Positions 1 through 5,445 of a DNA stretch of 8,104 bases are shown here, piece after piece (the first letter of the stretch is position 1; each line of letters opens with the position of its first letter). The position numbers and the translations under genes were made by a program. The notes beneath the pieces were generated by a model. It worked only from the letters and a program-made list of their open reading frames with translations, had not been told where the DNA came from and made no database searches. The stretch covers positions 1-8,104 of the forward strand of contig JACMMD010000889.1 in assembly GCA_014379235.1 (NCBI GenBank), in the 5' to 3' direction. Origin of the DNA: Anaerolineae bacterium. Lineage in GTDB: Bacteria > Chloroflexota > Anaerolineae > Aggregatilineales > Phototrophicaceae.

Positions 1-28
1 CACTGTCGAAGCGAAAGTCCTGACTCAT
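1..28 (-). CDS. Possible 5' end of a divergent gene (partial)
   Basis: On the minus strand an ATG at 28 opens a frame running off the left edge, reading MSQDFRFDS. It would diverge from the phosphatase gene with about 129 bp between the two starts. No clear Shine-Dalgarno sequence lies upstream. Nine residues cannot identify a product, and the frame could be open by chance. Confidence 0.3.
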
Positions 29-35
29 TACTATT

Positions 36-65
36 GGCTTTAACGGCTAAAAGCTAATGGCTAAC
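36..65 (+). repeat. Short heptamer tandem repeat (GGCTAAN-like)
   Basis: Three contiguous 7-nt units start at 45, 52 and 59: GGCTAAA, AGCTAAT, GGCTAAC. They are preceded by a looser copy, GGCTTTAAC, at 36-44, and GCCTAAC follows at 75-81. The 7-nt period is clear though the tract is short. It lies in non-coding DNA between the possible leftward gene and the phosphatase. It resembles the short tandem heptamer repeats (STRR) known from cyanobacteria; membership of any named family is not shown. Confidence 0.5.
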
Positions 66-92
66 TGCTTCCTTGCCTAACCCTTTGTACAG

Positions 93-121
93 TTGAATTT
101 CTGCCTCTTTTCCACTAAAGT
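93..121 (+). promoter_or_regulatory. Candidate sigma70-type promoter for the phosphatase gene
   Basis: TTGAAT at 93-98 (4/6 to TTGACA) and TAAAGT at 116-121 (4/6 to TATAAT) are separated by an ideal 17 nt. The predicted start near 128 would give a leader of about 30 nt before the TTG start codon at 158. The match is moderate and could be fortuitous. Confidence 0.35.
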
Positions 122-157
122 TAAGCGATTCCACGTTACTAACGGAGAACAATTGAG

Positions 158-1162
158 TTGACCGATTTTGCTCCCATCCTCGAAGCGGTGCGGCAGTCTG
201 CCAGTCTGTGCCGGGTTGTCCAACAAACACAGATCGTGAGCGGCGCGAAGGTCGGCGCGGAACCCGTCACCATCGCGGACTACGGCACACAGGCGATTTT
301 ATGCCGCGCCATTAGCCGCGCTTTCCCGGATGATGCCGTGATCGCCGAGGAGCAAAGCGCCCAATTCACGCGCCTGTTCAGCAGCGAACAGCGTGCCCAT
401 GTGGCGGGGCTGGTCAGTGTGGCGCTGGGCGAGACGGTCAGCGAAGCCGATTTGGTGCGCTGGCTCGATCACGGGCAAGATCGCAAGGCCGCACGGACAT
501 GGATTATCGACCCCATTGACGGCACATCCAGCTTTCAAAAGCTCAAGCGCTATACGATTGCTATCGGCTTCACCGTCGATGGTCGCGCAGTCGAAGGTAT
601 TCTCGGCGCGCCGGGACATCCATCCGGCGACGACTTAGGCGCGCTGTTTTATACAGCCGATGAAGGTCGCAGCGCTTACGCCGAACCTCTCGGCGGCGGG
701 CAAGCCCGGCAAATTCGCATCTCGGACACCTTCGATCTCGGAGCGCTGACGCTGGTACAAAGTCCCGGCGCTTCTCGCGGCGAACAAGATACGGCTGGAC
801 AGGTACGCCGCGCAGCGGGGATTTCGGTGCTGTCGTACATCGAATGGCCTGACAGCCAGAATAAATACCTGACGCTGGCCACAGGCGATGCTGATCTGCT
901 GATGTACGTGGCTTATGGGCCGAGCATGAATTTCAAAGTGTGGGATCATGCCGCCGGAGTCGCGCTGGTCGAGGCGGCGGGCGGAGTCGTCACCGATCTG
1001 GATGGCTCTCCGATTGATTTTGGTCAGGGTAACACGCTGTCCGGTAACGCGGGCATCATCGCCGCGAACCCGTACATTCACGGGCAGGTACTACAGGCTG
1101 TTCAGAGCGTACAGGGTATCACGCCGAATACGTCTATTCCCGCCAAACCGCACTATATCTGA
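158..1162 (+). CDS. Inositol monophosphatase superfamily; probable 3'(2'),5'-bisphosphate (PAP) phosphatase, HAL2/SAL1-like
   Basis: This is a 334-residue soluble Mg-dependent, typically lithium-sensitive phosphatase. The HAL2/SAL1/CysQ branch removes the 3' phosphate from PAP, the by-product of sulfate assimilation and sulfotransfer. Family motifs appear in order: PVTIADYGTQA at 36-46 (compare SPVTVADYGSQA in plant SAL1), the metal-binding AEE at 63-65, WIIDPIDGT at 115-123 with metal ligands D118 and D121, DSQNKY at 232-237, and the third metal ligand in WDHAAG at 262-267, followed by AGGVVTDLDG. Length fits HAL2-type enzymes, which are longer than the roughly 260-residue IMPases. DPIDGT is followed by SSF rather than the usual KGF, so substrate preference could differ. 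The start is TTG at 158, with GGAG at 144-147 upstream at a rather long 10-nt spacing; GTG at 188 is an alternative. The gene converges on the P450. Fold assignment is firm; the PAP substrate is inferred. Confidence 0.88.
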   Translation: MTDFAPILEAVRQSASLCRVVQQTQIVSGAKVGAEPVTIADYGTQAILCRAISRAFPDDAVIAEEQSAQFTRLFSSEQRAHVAGLVSVALGETVSEADLVRWLDHGQDRKAARTWIIDPIDGTSSFQKLKRYTIAIGFTVDGRAVEGILGAPGHPSGDDLGALFYTADEGRSAYAEPLGGGQARQIRISDTFDLGALTLVQSPGASRGEQDTAGQVRRAAGISVLSYIEWPDSQNKYLTLATGDADLLMYVAYGPSMNFKVWDHAAGVALVEAAGGVVTDLDGSPIDFGQGNTLSGNAGIIAANPYIHGQVLQAVQSVQGITPNTSIPAKPHYI

Positions 1163-1169
1163 GTATGCG

Positions 1170-1197
1170 GTAGGGGCGCTTCGCGAAGCGCCCCTAC
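1170..1197. repeat. Perfect 28-bp palindrome, REP-like or bidirectional terminator
   Basis: The 14-nt arm GTAGGGGCGCTTCG is followed directly by its exact reverse complement, giving a very stable hairpin on either strand. It starts 8 nt after the phosphatase stop and ends 14 nt before the P450 stop on the opposite strand, so it could stop or protect both converging transcripts. There is no T-tract. The outer sequence CGGTAGGGGC...GCCCCTA recurs at 5347-5387, indicating a dispersed repeat family rather than a one-off terminator. Confidence 0.75.
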
Positions 1198-1211
1198 ACA
1201 TTTCTACGCGC

Positions 1212-2453
1212 CTAGTCCAATGTCACCGGAAAGTTGAAAAGCTCATAGCTGTTGACGCTCGGATTGAAGGCCACATCCGGCTTCTTTTCGATTCGCAGCG
1301 TTTCAAGCTGGAGCAGCTTCACCAGCAGAATGTCGGACTCTTGAATCGCAAGGTACGCGCCGGGACAGCGATGCGCTCCATCTCCGAAACTCATCACGTA
1401 TTCCGGTACTTTGCCCAGCGCTGAGTTTAGCGGGCGAACGGGGCAGACTGCCGCCGCATTTTCACCGGCCATGTGGGGGTCGATATTGGTGGTGTAGATG
1501 TTCAGGTCGATGAGCGTACCCGCCGGAATGGTCACGCTGTGGCCTTCGCTCTCGATGGCTAACGCAGCCGTCGTGCGCCGATACAGGTGTCCGATGACTG
1601 GCTCTAACCGCAAAATCTCGTGGAGTATGGCGTAGCGTTCCTCTTGCGACCCGACCAACATGCGCTGGCGTAAGTGCGGATTATCCAACAGATGCCACAG
1701 TGCCACGCAGATAAATTCGCGGGTCGTGACCATCCCGGCCACGCCGTACACCACACACTCCGTCAGGATTTCGAGATCGCTGTAGTCGCGGCTGATGAGA
1801 TACGAAATCACGTCGTTCTGCGGGTTCTTACGGCGCGCTCGAATCGCGGGTTTCACGTCCAGCCACAAAAAGGCCAACATATAGCGCTGTGCGAACAGCA
1901 GCCTGATGGGATTCGGCGACTCCTTGAGGTCGGTTTTGGCCATGTCCAACACGCCATTTAAGCGACTGCTAAGACCGGGCACGATGCTGCTCGTCAGGCC
2001 GACGACGCGGCCAGCAACCGACAATGCCATGTCCATCGTGAGTTCGTTCAAATTTGCGCGCCGTTTGCGCTTGAGCGTTTCTACTTGTTCGTCGGCGAAG
2101 TTATGCATGAAATCGCGGTACTGTTTATCGGTGATGCTCGGCGTGAAAAATTTGTTGGTTTCACGGCGCATACGGTGATGTTCTTCGCCGTCGAGAAACA
2201 GAATCGGCTGATTTTTCAGGATGTTTTGTGTCTTATCAATGACAACTTCGGAGTTGAAGCCCGCCTGTTTGACCAGATCACTGCGGAGAATTTGTCGCGT
2301 TTCGTCATAACCATGAATGTGCCAGATGCCCTCAGCGTCAACTTCAATCGCTTTGTGAGGATGGTCGGTTTGAGGTGTCACTTTGCGCTGGTTGTTTACG
2401 GGACATTCTTGCGCGTCCGTAACTGCTGGCAAAGCTGTGTGATCTGCTATCAT
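1212..2453 (-). CDS. Cytochrome P450
   Basis: This is a 413-residue soluble bacterial-type (class I) P450 with no membrane anchor. It is a heme-thiolate monooxygenase that would need a ferredoxin and reductase, none of which is encoded here. The C-helix heme-propionate motif HHRMRR is at 92-97. The I-helix oxygen-activation segment is AGMVTT at 239-244, where the usual acid before Thr is replaced by V/T. The K-helix ExxR is E279-R282, and the heme-binding loop FGDGAHRCPG runs 356-365 with C363 as thiolate ligand. Length is normal. ATG at 2453 is preceded by GGAG (2463 to 2460) at 6-nt spacing, which supports this start. It is divergent from the tetR-like gene across a palindrome-rich control region and is likely repressed by it. 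The substrate cannot be read from sequence; detoxification or secondary metabolism are both possible. Confidence 0.95.
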   Translation of the reverse strand: MIADHTALPAVTDAQECPVNNQRKVTPQTDHPHKAIEVDAEGIWHIHGYDETRQILRSDLVKQAGFNSEVVIDKTQNILKNQPILFLDGEEHHRMRRETNKFFTPSITDKQYRDFMHNFADEQVETLKRKRRANLNELTMDMALSVAGRVVGLTSSIVPGLSSRLNGVLDMAKTDLKESPNPIRLLFAQRYMLAFLWLDVKPAIRARRKNPQNDVISYLISRDYSDLEILTECVVYGVAGMVTTREFICVALWHLLDNPHLRQRMLVGSQEERYAILHEILRLEPVIGHLYRRTTAALAIESEGHSVTIPAGTLIDLNIYTTNIDPHMAGENAAAVCPVRPLNSALGKVPEYVMSFGDGAHRCPGAYLAIQESDILLVKLLQLETLRIEKKPDVAFNPSVNSYELFNFPVTLD

Positions 2454-2479
2454 ATGATACTCCGGTTAAGCGACGGCTT

Positions 2480-2512
2480 ATTGCTTTATCGACACACTGT
2501 TGATAAAGTAAT
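2480..2512. promoter_or_regulatory. 33-bp near-palindromic operator, probable TetR binding site
   Basis: The arms ATTGCTTTATC (2480-2490) and GATAAAGTAAT (2502-2512) are complementary at 10 of 11 positions. The core GACACACTGTT adds an ACA/TGT pair around a 3-nt centre, so 13 of 16 arm positions match overall. It sits from the P450 -10 box across its predicted start site and between the divergent P450 and tetR genes. TetR proteins commonly bind such sites in divergent intergenic regions. A weak tetR promoter (TTGCTT 2481-2486, 17 nt, TAAAGT 2504-2509) would lie inside it, which would imply autorepression. Confidence 0.65.
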
Positions 2513-2538
2513 GATATGTAATTCTCAGGGCTGGTCAA
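2511..2538 (-). promoter_or_regulatory. Promoter of the P450 gene
   Basis: On the minus strand TTGACC (2538 to 2533, 5/6 to consensus) is followed after 16 nt by TATCAT (2516 to 2511, 5/6). A transcription start near 2504 is predicted, giving a leader of about 50 nt that contains the GGAG ribosome site. The -10 overlaps the edge of the large palindrome at 2480-2512, an arrangement expected for repression. Confidence 0.6.
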
Positions 2539-2539
2539 C

Positions 2540-2572
2540 AGGCAATAAATTTGCCTTGTCGATTAAACGACA
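2540..2572. promoter_or_regulatory. Two further small palindromes upstream of the tetR-like start
   Basis: The palindrome AGGCAA-N5-TTGCCT lies at 2540-2556 and is followed at once by TGTCG-ATTAAA-CGACA at 2557-2572, with 14 of 16 bases symmetric. TGTCGATTA recurs at 2586-2594, overlapping the tetR start codon. Its inverse ATCGACA and the near-copy TGTTGAT form the core of the larger palindrome at 2480-2512. These may be secondary operator sites. Confidence 0.4.
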
Positions 2573-2584
2573 TAAAAGGCAAAA

Positions 2585-3229
2585 ATGTCGATTATCTCCA
2601 AAAAGCAAGACCCCAGAGTCACACGCACGCGGGAAATGCTCCGCAGTGCGTTGATGACGCTCATTTCTCAAATGGACTACAACGCTATTTCCGTGCAGGA
2701 CATCACCGATAAAGCCACGTTGAACCGCGCTACGTTTTATCTGCACTACCACGATAAAGAGGACTTGCTCAAGCATATCATCCAGTCCGTGCTTGACGAG
2801 TTGCGAAGCGTGGTTGAGCCGCAGGCTGCTCATTCATCCGGGCAGATTAACGTCTATCAGATATTTATAGACACCTTCAATCATGTTGCCAACCACGCGG
2901 CTTTTTATCGAGTCATGCTGCAAGAACCGAGCGTCGCGCCCTATCTGGCGCAGATGCAGGAACATATCGAAGCAATCGGAATGCGCGTTCTGACAGCCTC
3001 GCATTCAGAGCAGGGGCCAACGCTAACTCCGCCGGATTTGTACATCGCCTTCATCGGTTGGGCCTATCTTGGGATTATCAAATGGTGGGTGCTGAACGGA
3101 ATGCACCACCCGCCCGAATACATGGCGGCGCAGTTCATTCGCCTAGCGATGAGCGGAATGCAGCGTGAGTTCGGTGTTAGCGAGATCATTTTAACGCTGG
3201 AAGAGCAGTTGAAGCGCGGTTCGATTTAA
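2585..3229 (+). CDS. TetR/AcrR-family transcriptional regulator
   Basis: This 214-residue protein fits the family size. The N-terminal DNA-binding domain spans about 12-63: helix 1 begins at RVTRTREMLRSAL (11-23), the helix-turn-helix is about 35-54 (ISVQDITDKATLNRATFY), and it ends with the typical FYLHYHDKEDLL. The C-terminal ligand-binding and dimerisation domain is all-helical, with an aromatic helix at 152-170 (LYIAFIGWAYLGIIKWW) likely in the ligand pocket or dimer face rather than a membrane span. ATG at 2585 has AAGG (2576-2579) 5 nt upstream, a modest ribosome site. It is divergent from the P450, so the simplest reading is a ligand-released repressor of the P450 and of itself. The effector is unknown. 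A terminator-like hairpin lies 111 nt after the stop. Confidence 0.92.
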   Translation: MSIISKKQDPRVTRTREMLRSALMTLISQMDYNAISVQDITDKATLNRATFYLHYHDKEDLLKHIIQSVLDELRSVVEPQAAHSSGQINVYQIFIDTFNHVANHAAFYRVMLQEPSVAPYLAQMQEHIEAIGMRVLTASHSEQGPTLTPPDLYIAFIGWAYLGIIKWWVLNGMHHPPEYMAAQFIRLAMSGMQREFGVSEIILTLEEQLKRGSI

Positions 3230-3250
3230 GCGCTCGATTTTGACGATTCG

Positions 3251-3269
3251 CCCCCCTAATGATTGGGGG
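3251..3269 (+). other. GC-only hairpin downstream of the tetR-like gene
   Basis: A run of six C (3251-3256) and GGGGG (3265-3269) flank an 8-nt loop, 21 nt after the tetR stop. No T-tract follows, so it is at best a weak terminator or transcript-stabilising stem. Confidence 0.3.
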
Positions 3270-3292
3270 ATTCATGCCCTTTGACGCGGGCG

Positions 3293-3298
3293 TATAAT
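3293..3298 (+). promoter_or_regulatory. Perfect -10 hexamer TATAAT in the SPFH gene leader region
   Basis: TATAAT matches the -10 consensus exactly, but the best -35 at proper spacing is only TTCATG (3271-3276, 16 nt, 3/6). TTGACG at 3281-3286 is too close to serve. If used, it starts transcription near 3305 and produces a leader of about 143 nt containing the terminator hairpin at 3341-3359. A second -10-like box, TATACT, lies at 3390-3395 beyond that terminator, also without a good -35. Confidence 0.35.
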
Positions 3299-3327
3299 CA
3301 CAGTTGGGTATAGTTTCAACACATATA

Positions 3328-3401
3328 AGAACCAGTAAACACGGCGCAAGCCGTTTTTTATTTGCAGAGCGCATCTTGCGCCGCGGCCTTATACTGGTGC
3401 T
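3328..3401 (+). other. Imperfect inverted repeat / long-range RNA structure in the SPFH leader
   Basis: ACCAGTA (3331-3337) is exactly complementary to TACTGGT (3392-3398). Nested inside, CGGCGCAAG (3342-3350) is exactly complementary to CTTGCGCCG (3375-3383). Outside, AG (3328-3329) can pair with CT (3400-3401) across one mismatch. The inner helix uses the same bases as the terminator stem, so the two folds exclude each other. A small alternative stem, GCGCA-TCT-TGCGC, lies at 3369-3381. This could be a regulatory leader or the inverted ends of a decayed insertion. Confidence 0.5.
3341..3359 (+). terminator. Intrinsic (rho-independent) terminator
   Basis: The stem ACGGC (3341-3345) / GCCGT (3350-3354) closes a GCAA tetraloop of the stable GNRA type and is followed directly by TTTTT, then ATTT. 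It lies 111 nt after the tetR stop and 89 nt before the SPFH start codon. It may end the tetR transcript, or act as a leader terminator if the TATAAT at 3293 is used. Part of the stem can instead pair with 3375-3383. Confidence 0.6.
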
Positions 3402-3447
3402 GAATACTCACTTCGTCTCAAGCGGTTTGGTTTCAGGGGGTACCTTC

Positions 3448-5337
3448 ATGTCTCCATTTTTACCGCTCATTGTAATCGCTGTTGTTTTACTGCTCTTGCT
3501 GGTGTTCTCGAAGCTCATCTTCGGATGGGTAGTGGTCAACGAGCGGCAGGTTGGCATCGTCATCCGGCGCATCTCGCCGCGTTCGCTGCCACCGGGCAAG
3601 ATCGTCGCGCTGCAAGGCGAAGCGGGTTATCAGGCGGATACACTCGCGCCGGGTTTACACTTCCGCTATTGGCCGTGGATGTTCAGCGTCCACAAAGTAC
3701 CGCTAACGGTTATCCCACAGGGCGAAATCGGGCTGATAGTCGCCGCAGATGGCTCGACTATCCCGCCGGATCGCATTCTCGGTAAAGCCGTTGACTGCGA
3801 TGATTATCAAAATGCCCGCGCTTTCTTGATGAAGGGCGGCGAGAAGGGTCGTCAGCTTGGTATCGTGACGGCAGGGGCGTACCGTATCAATACGGCGTTG
3901 TTCACGGTCATCATGGCGGGCAATGCCGAGCAGCACGGCATGAATCCCAAGCTGATGCGCGTCTACTCGGTACAGCCGGATATGGTCGGCATCGTCACTA
4001 CGCTCGACGGTCATCCGATTGAAGAAGGCGAGATCGCGGGTATTATTGTCCCCGGCCATGATACCTTCCAGAACGCTCAGGCGTTCATCGAGAACGGCGG
4101 GCGGCGTGGTTTGCAGGAGCAAATCTTGCTGTCCGGTTCGTGGAACTTGAACCCGTGGTTCGTCTATGTCGAGCAAGTGCCGATGACGGAAATCCCTATC
4201 GGTCATGTCGGCGTAGTTATCTCGTTCGTCGGTGAGGCGGCGGAAGATGTCAGCGGCATCGCCTTCACGCATGGCGACCTCGTTGAACCCGGTCATAAGG
4301 GCGTGTGGGTGTCGCCGCTGTATCCCGGCAAGCACCCGCTCAACACCCGCGTCATGAAATCCGAACTCGTGCCCACGACCAACATCGTCTTGAACTGGGC
4401 ATCACGTACTGGCGGCCACAACTACGACGCGAACCTCTCGTCCATTCGCGTGAACTCGAAAGACGGCTTCACGTTCGATCTGGACGTGGCGCAGATCATA
4501 CATGTCGGTGCGCTGGATGCGCCGAAAGTGATTTCGCGTGTCGGCTCGATGCAAAATCTGGTCGATCATGTGCTAGAGCCGATTGTATCCAACTACTTCC
4601 GTAACGCCGCGCAAGCGTCTACGGTGCTGGACTTCCTGTACTCGCGCAGCGAACGTCAAGCAGAAGCCGCGCAGCACGTCAGCCGCGCCATTCGGGCCTA
4701 CGACGTGCAGGCCATCGACACGCTGATCGGTGAAATTCAGCCGCCGCCGACGTTGATGGAAACGCTGACAGATCGTAAGATCGCGGAAGAACAGCGCAAG
4801 ACGTTCGAGGTGCAGAAGGCCGCGCAAACCGAACGTCAGCAGCTTGTCCGCGAGACATCCATCGCCAACATTCAGCAGGAGATGGTGAAGTCCGAGCAGG
4901 GCGTTCACATCGCGGATTTGCAAGCGCAGGCCAGCATCAAGCAGGCGACAGGCGCGGCGGAAGGTACACGTTTACGCGCTCTCGGTGAAGCCAAAGCGGT
5001 GCGCGCTCTCGGTGACGCAAAGGCCGAAGCCTACCGCGCAGGCGCGAACGCGCTCGGCGCGCAGGGTTTCACGGCGGTTCAGATTATGCAGATCATCGGT
5101 GAGCGCGGTGTTCGCGTCGTGCCGAACATCTCTGTCACGGGCAGTGGTGGTGAGGGCGGCGGTGGTTTGGCGCAAGCGCTGTTGGGCTTGATCTTGCAGC
5201 AGCAGTCCGGCGGTAATGACTTGGCCTCTGTGCCGATGTCGTTTGAGGACGTTCCTACGAACGGCAATGGTCATCAGAACGATGCTCCATCTGCGCCACC
5301 CGCAGAGGATGAGAAGCCAGCCGTTCTGCCACAGTAG
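3448..5337 (+). CDS. Membrane-anchored SPFH (flotillin/band 7-like) protein with tandem N-terminal repeats
   Basis: This is a 629-residue protein. A membrane helix (about 6-27) at the N-terminus anchors it. Residues 32-310 hold four diverged modules, each opening with a G-I/V-V-type strand (QVGIVI, EIGLIV, MVGIVT, HVGVVI). Residues 311-430 are an SPFH core (SSIRVNSKDGFTFDLDV, then LVDHVLEPIVSNYFRNAA). About 435-535 is a long charged Ala/Gln/Glu-rich helix (DRKIAEEQRKTFEVQKAAQTE, with later GEAKAVRALGDAKAEA) typical of flotillin oligomerising coiled coils. The tail is Gly-rich (SGGEGGGG, 566-573), then Pro/Asp-rich. SPFH proteins form large membrane rings or cages and organise membrane microdomains. 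ATG at 3448 is chosen for AGGGGG (3435-3440) at 7-nt spacing and the immediate hydrophobic segment; the frame stays open upstream to a TTG at 3304, but that part looks non-coding. The TIR receptor-like gene follows after 108 nt. Confidence 0.88.
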   Translation: MSPFLPLIVIAVVLLLLLVFSKLIFGWVVVNERQVGIVIRRISPRSLPPGKIVALQGEAGYQADTLAPGLHFRYWPWMFSVHKVPLTVIPQGEIGLIVAADGSTIPPDRILGKAVDCDDYQNARAFLMKGGEKGRQLGIVTAGAYRINTALFTVIMAGNAEQHGMNPKLMRVYSVQPDMVGIVTTLDGHPIEEGEIAGIIVPGHDTFQNAQAFIENGGRRGLQEQILLSGSWNLNPWFVYVEQVPMTEIPIGHVGVVISFVGEAAEDVSGIAFTHGDLVEPGHKGVWVSPLYPGKHPLNTRVMKSELVPTTNIVLNWASRTGGHNYDANLSSIRVNSKDGFTFDLDVAQIIHVGALDAPKVISRVGSMQNLVDHVLEPIVSNYFRNAAQASTVLDFLYSRSERQAEAAQHVSRAIRAYDVQAIDTLIGEIQPPPTLMETLTDRKIAEEQRKTFEVQKAAQTERQQLVRETSIANIQQEMVKSEQGVHIADLQAQASIKQATGAAEGTRLRALGEAKAVRALGDAKAEAYRAGANALGAQGFTAVQIMQIIGERGVRVVPNISVTGSGGEGGGGLAQALLGLILQQQSGGNDLASVPMSFEDVPTNGNGHQNDAPSAPPAEDEKPAVLPQ

Positions 5338-5349
5338 CGATTTCTCCGG

Positions 5350-5387
5350 TAGGGGCACGGCGAACTTCGTTCGTTATCGTGCCCCTA
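5350..5387. repeat. 38-bp palindromic repeat (second copy of the TAGGGGC family)
   Basis: The perfect 10-bp arms TAGGGGCACG (5350-5359) and CGTGCCCCTA (5378-5387) enclose an inner CGAAC-TTC-GTTCG stem-loop (5361-5373). It lies 13 nt after the SPFH stop. It shares CGGTAGGGGC...GCCCCTA with the palindrome at 1170-1197 while the inner bases differ, as expected for a dispersed family maintained for its folding. It may also terminate or stabilise the SPFH transcript before the TIR gene. Confidence 0.75.
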
Positions 5388-5431
5388 TATATCCCCCTTA
5401 AACCCGATAGCGCATATTCTCCCAATTTCGA

Positions 5432-5437
5432 TATACT
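5432..5437 (+). promoter_or_regulatory. Candidate -10 box for a leaderless TIR-gene transcript
   Basis: TATACT (5/6 to TATAAT) ends 8 nt before the ATG at 5446, so transcription would begin at or within a base or two of the start codon. There is no Shine-Dalgarno sequence before this ATG, consistent with a leaderless message. No good -35 is seen at 16-18 nt, so confidence is low. Confidence 0.3.
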
Positions 5438-5445
5438 TTATTGTT

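Noticed and set aside
635..1081. 148-residue minus-strand open frame
   Set aside because: Antisense to the metal-binding and C-terminal part of the phosphatase; composition is typical of a shadow frame.
2085..2654. 189-residue plus-strand open frame
   Set aside because: It lies opposite the P450 N-terminal half, crosses the promoter region and overlaps the tetR start out of frame; no recognisable domain, so a shadow frame.
3251..3269. C6/G5 hairpin as the tetR terminator
   Set aside because: Only five pairs and no T-tract; the hairpin at 3341-3359 is the better terminator.
3281..3298. TTGACG and TATAAT as a complete promoter
   Set aside because: The spacer is only 6 nt, far from the 16-18 nt needed; only the -10 box is kept as a candidate.
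3304..3447. The SPFH reading frame stays open upstream to a TTG at 3304, adding 48 residues
   Set aside because: The extension has no ribosome site, runs through the terminator and inverted repeat, and would bury the membrane anchor; ATG at 3448 has AGGGGG at 7 nt and opens directly into the hydrophobic helix.
3703..4335. 210-residue minus-strand open frame antisense to the SPFH gene
   Set aside because: The plus strand encodes the duplicated SPFH modules here; the antisense product has no recognisable motif or ribosome site.
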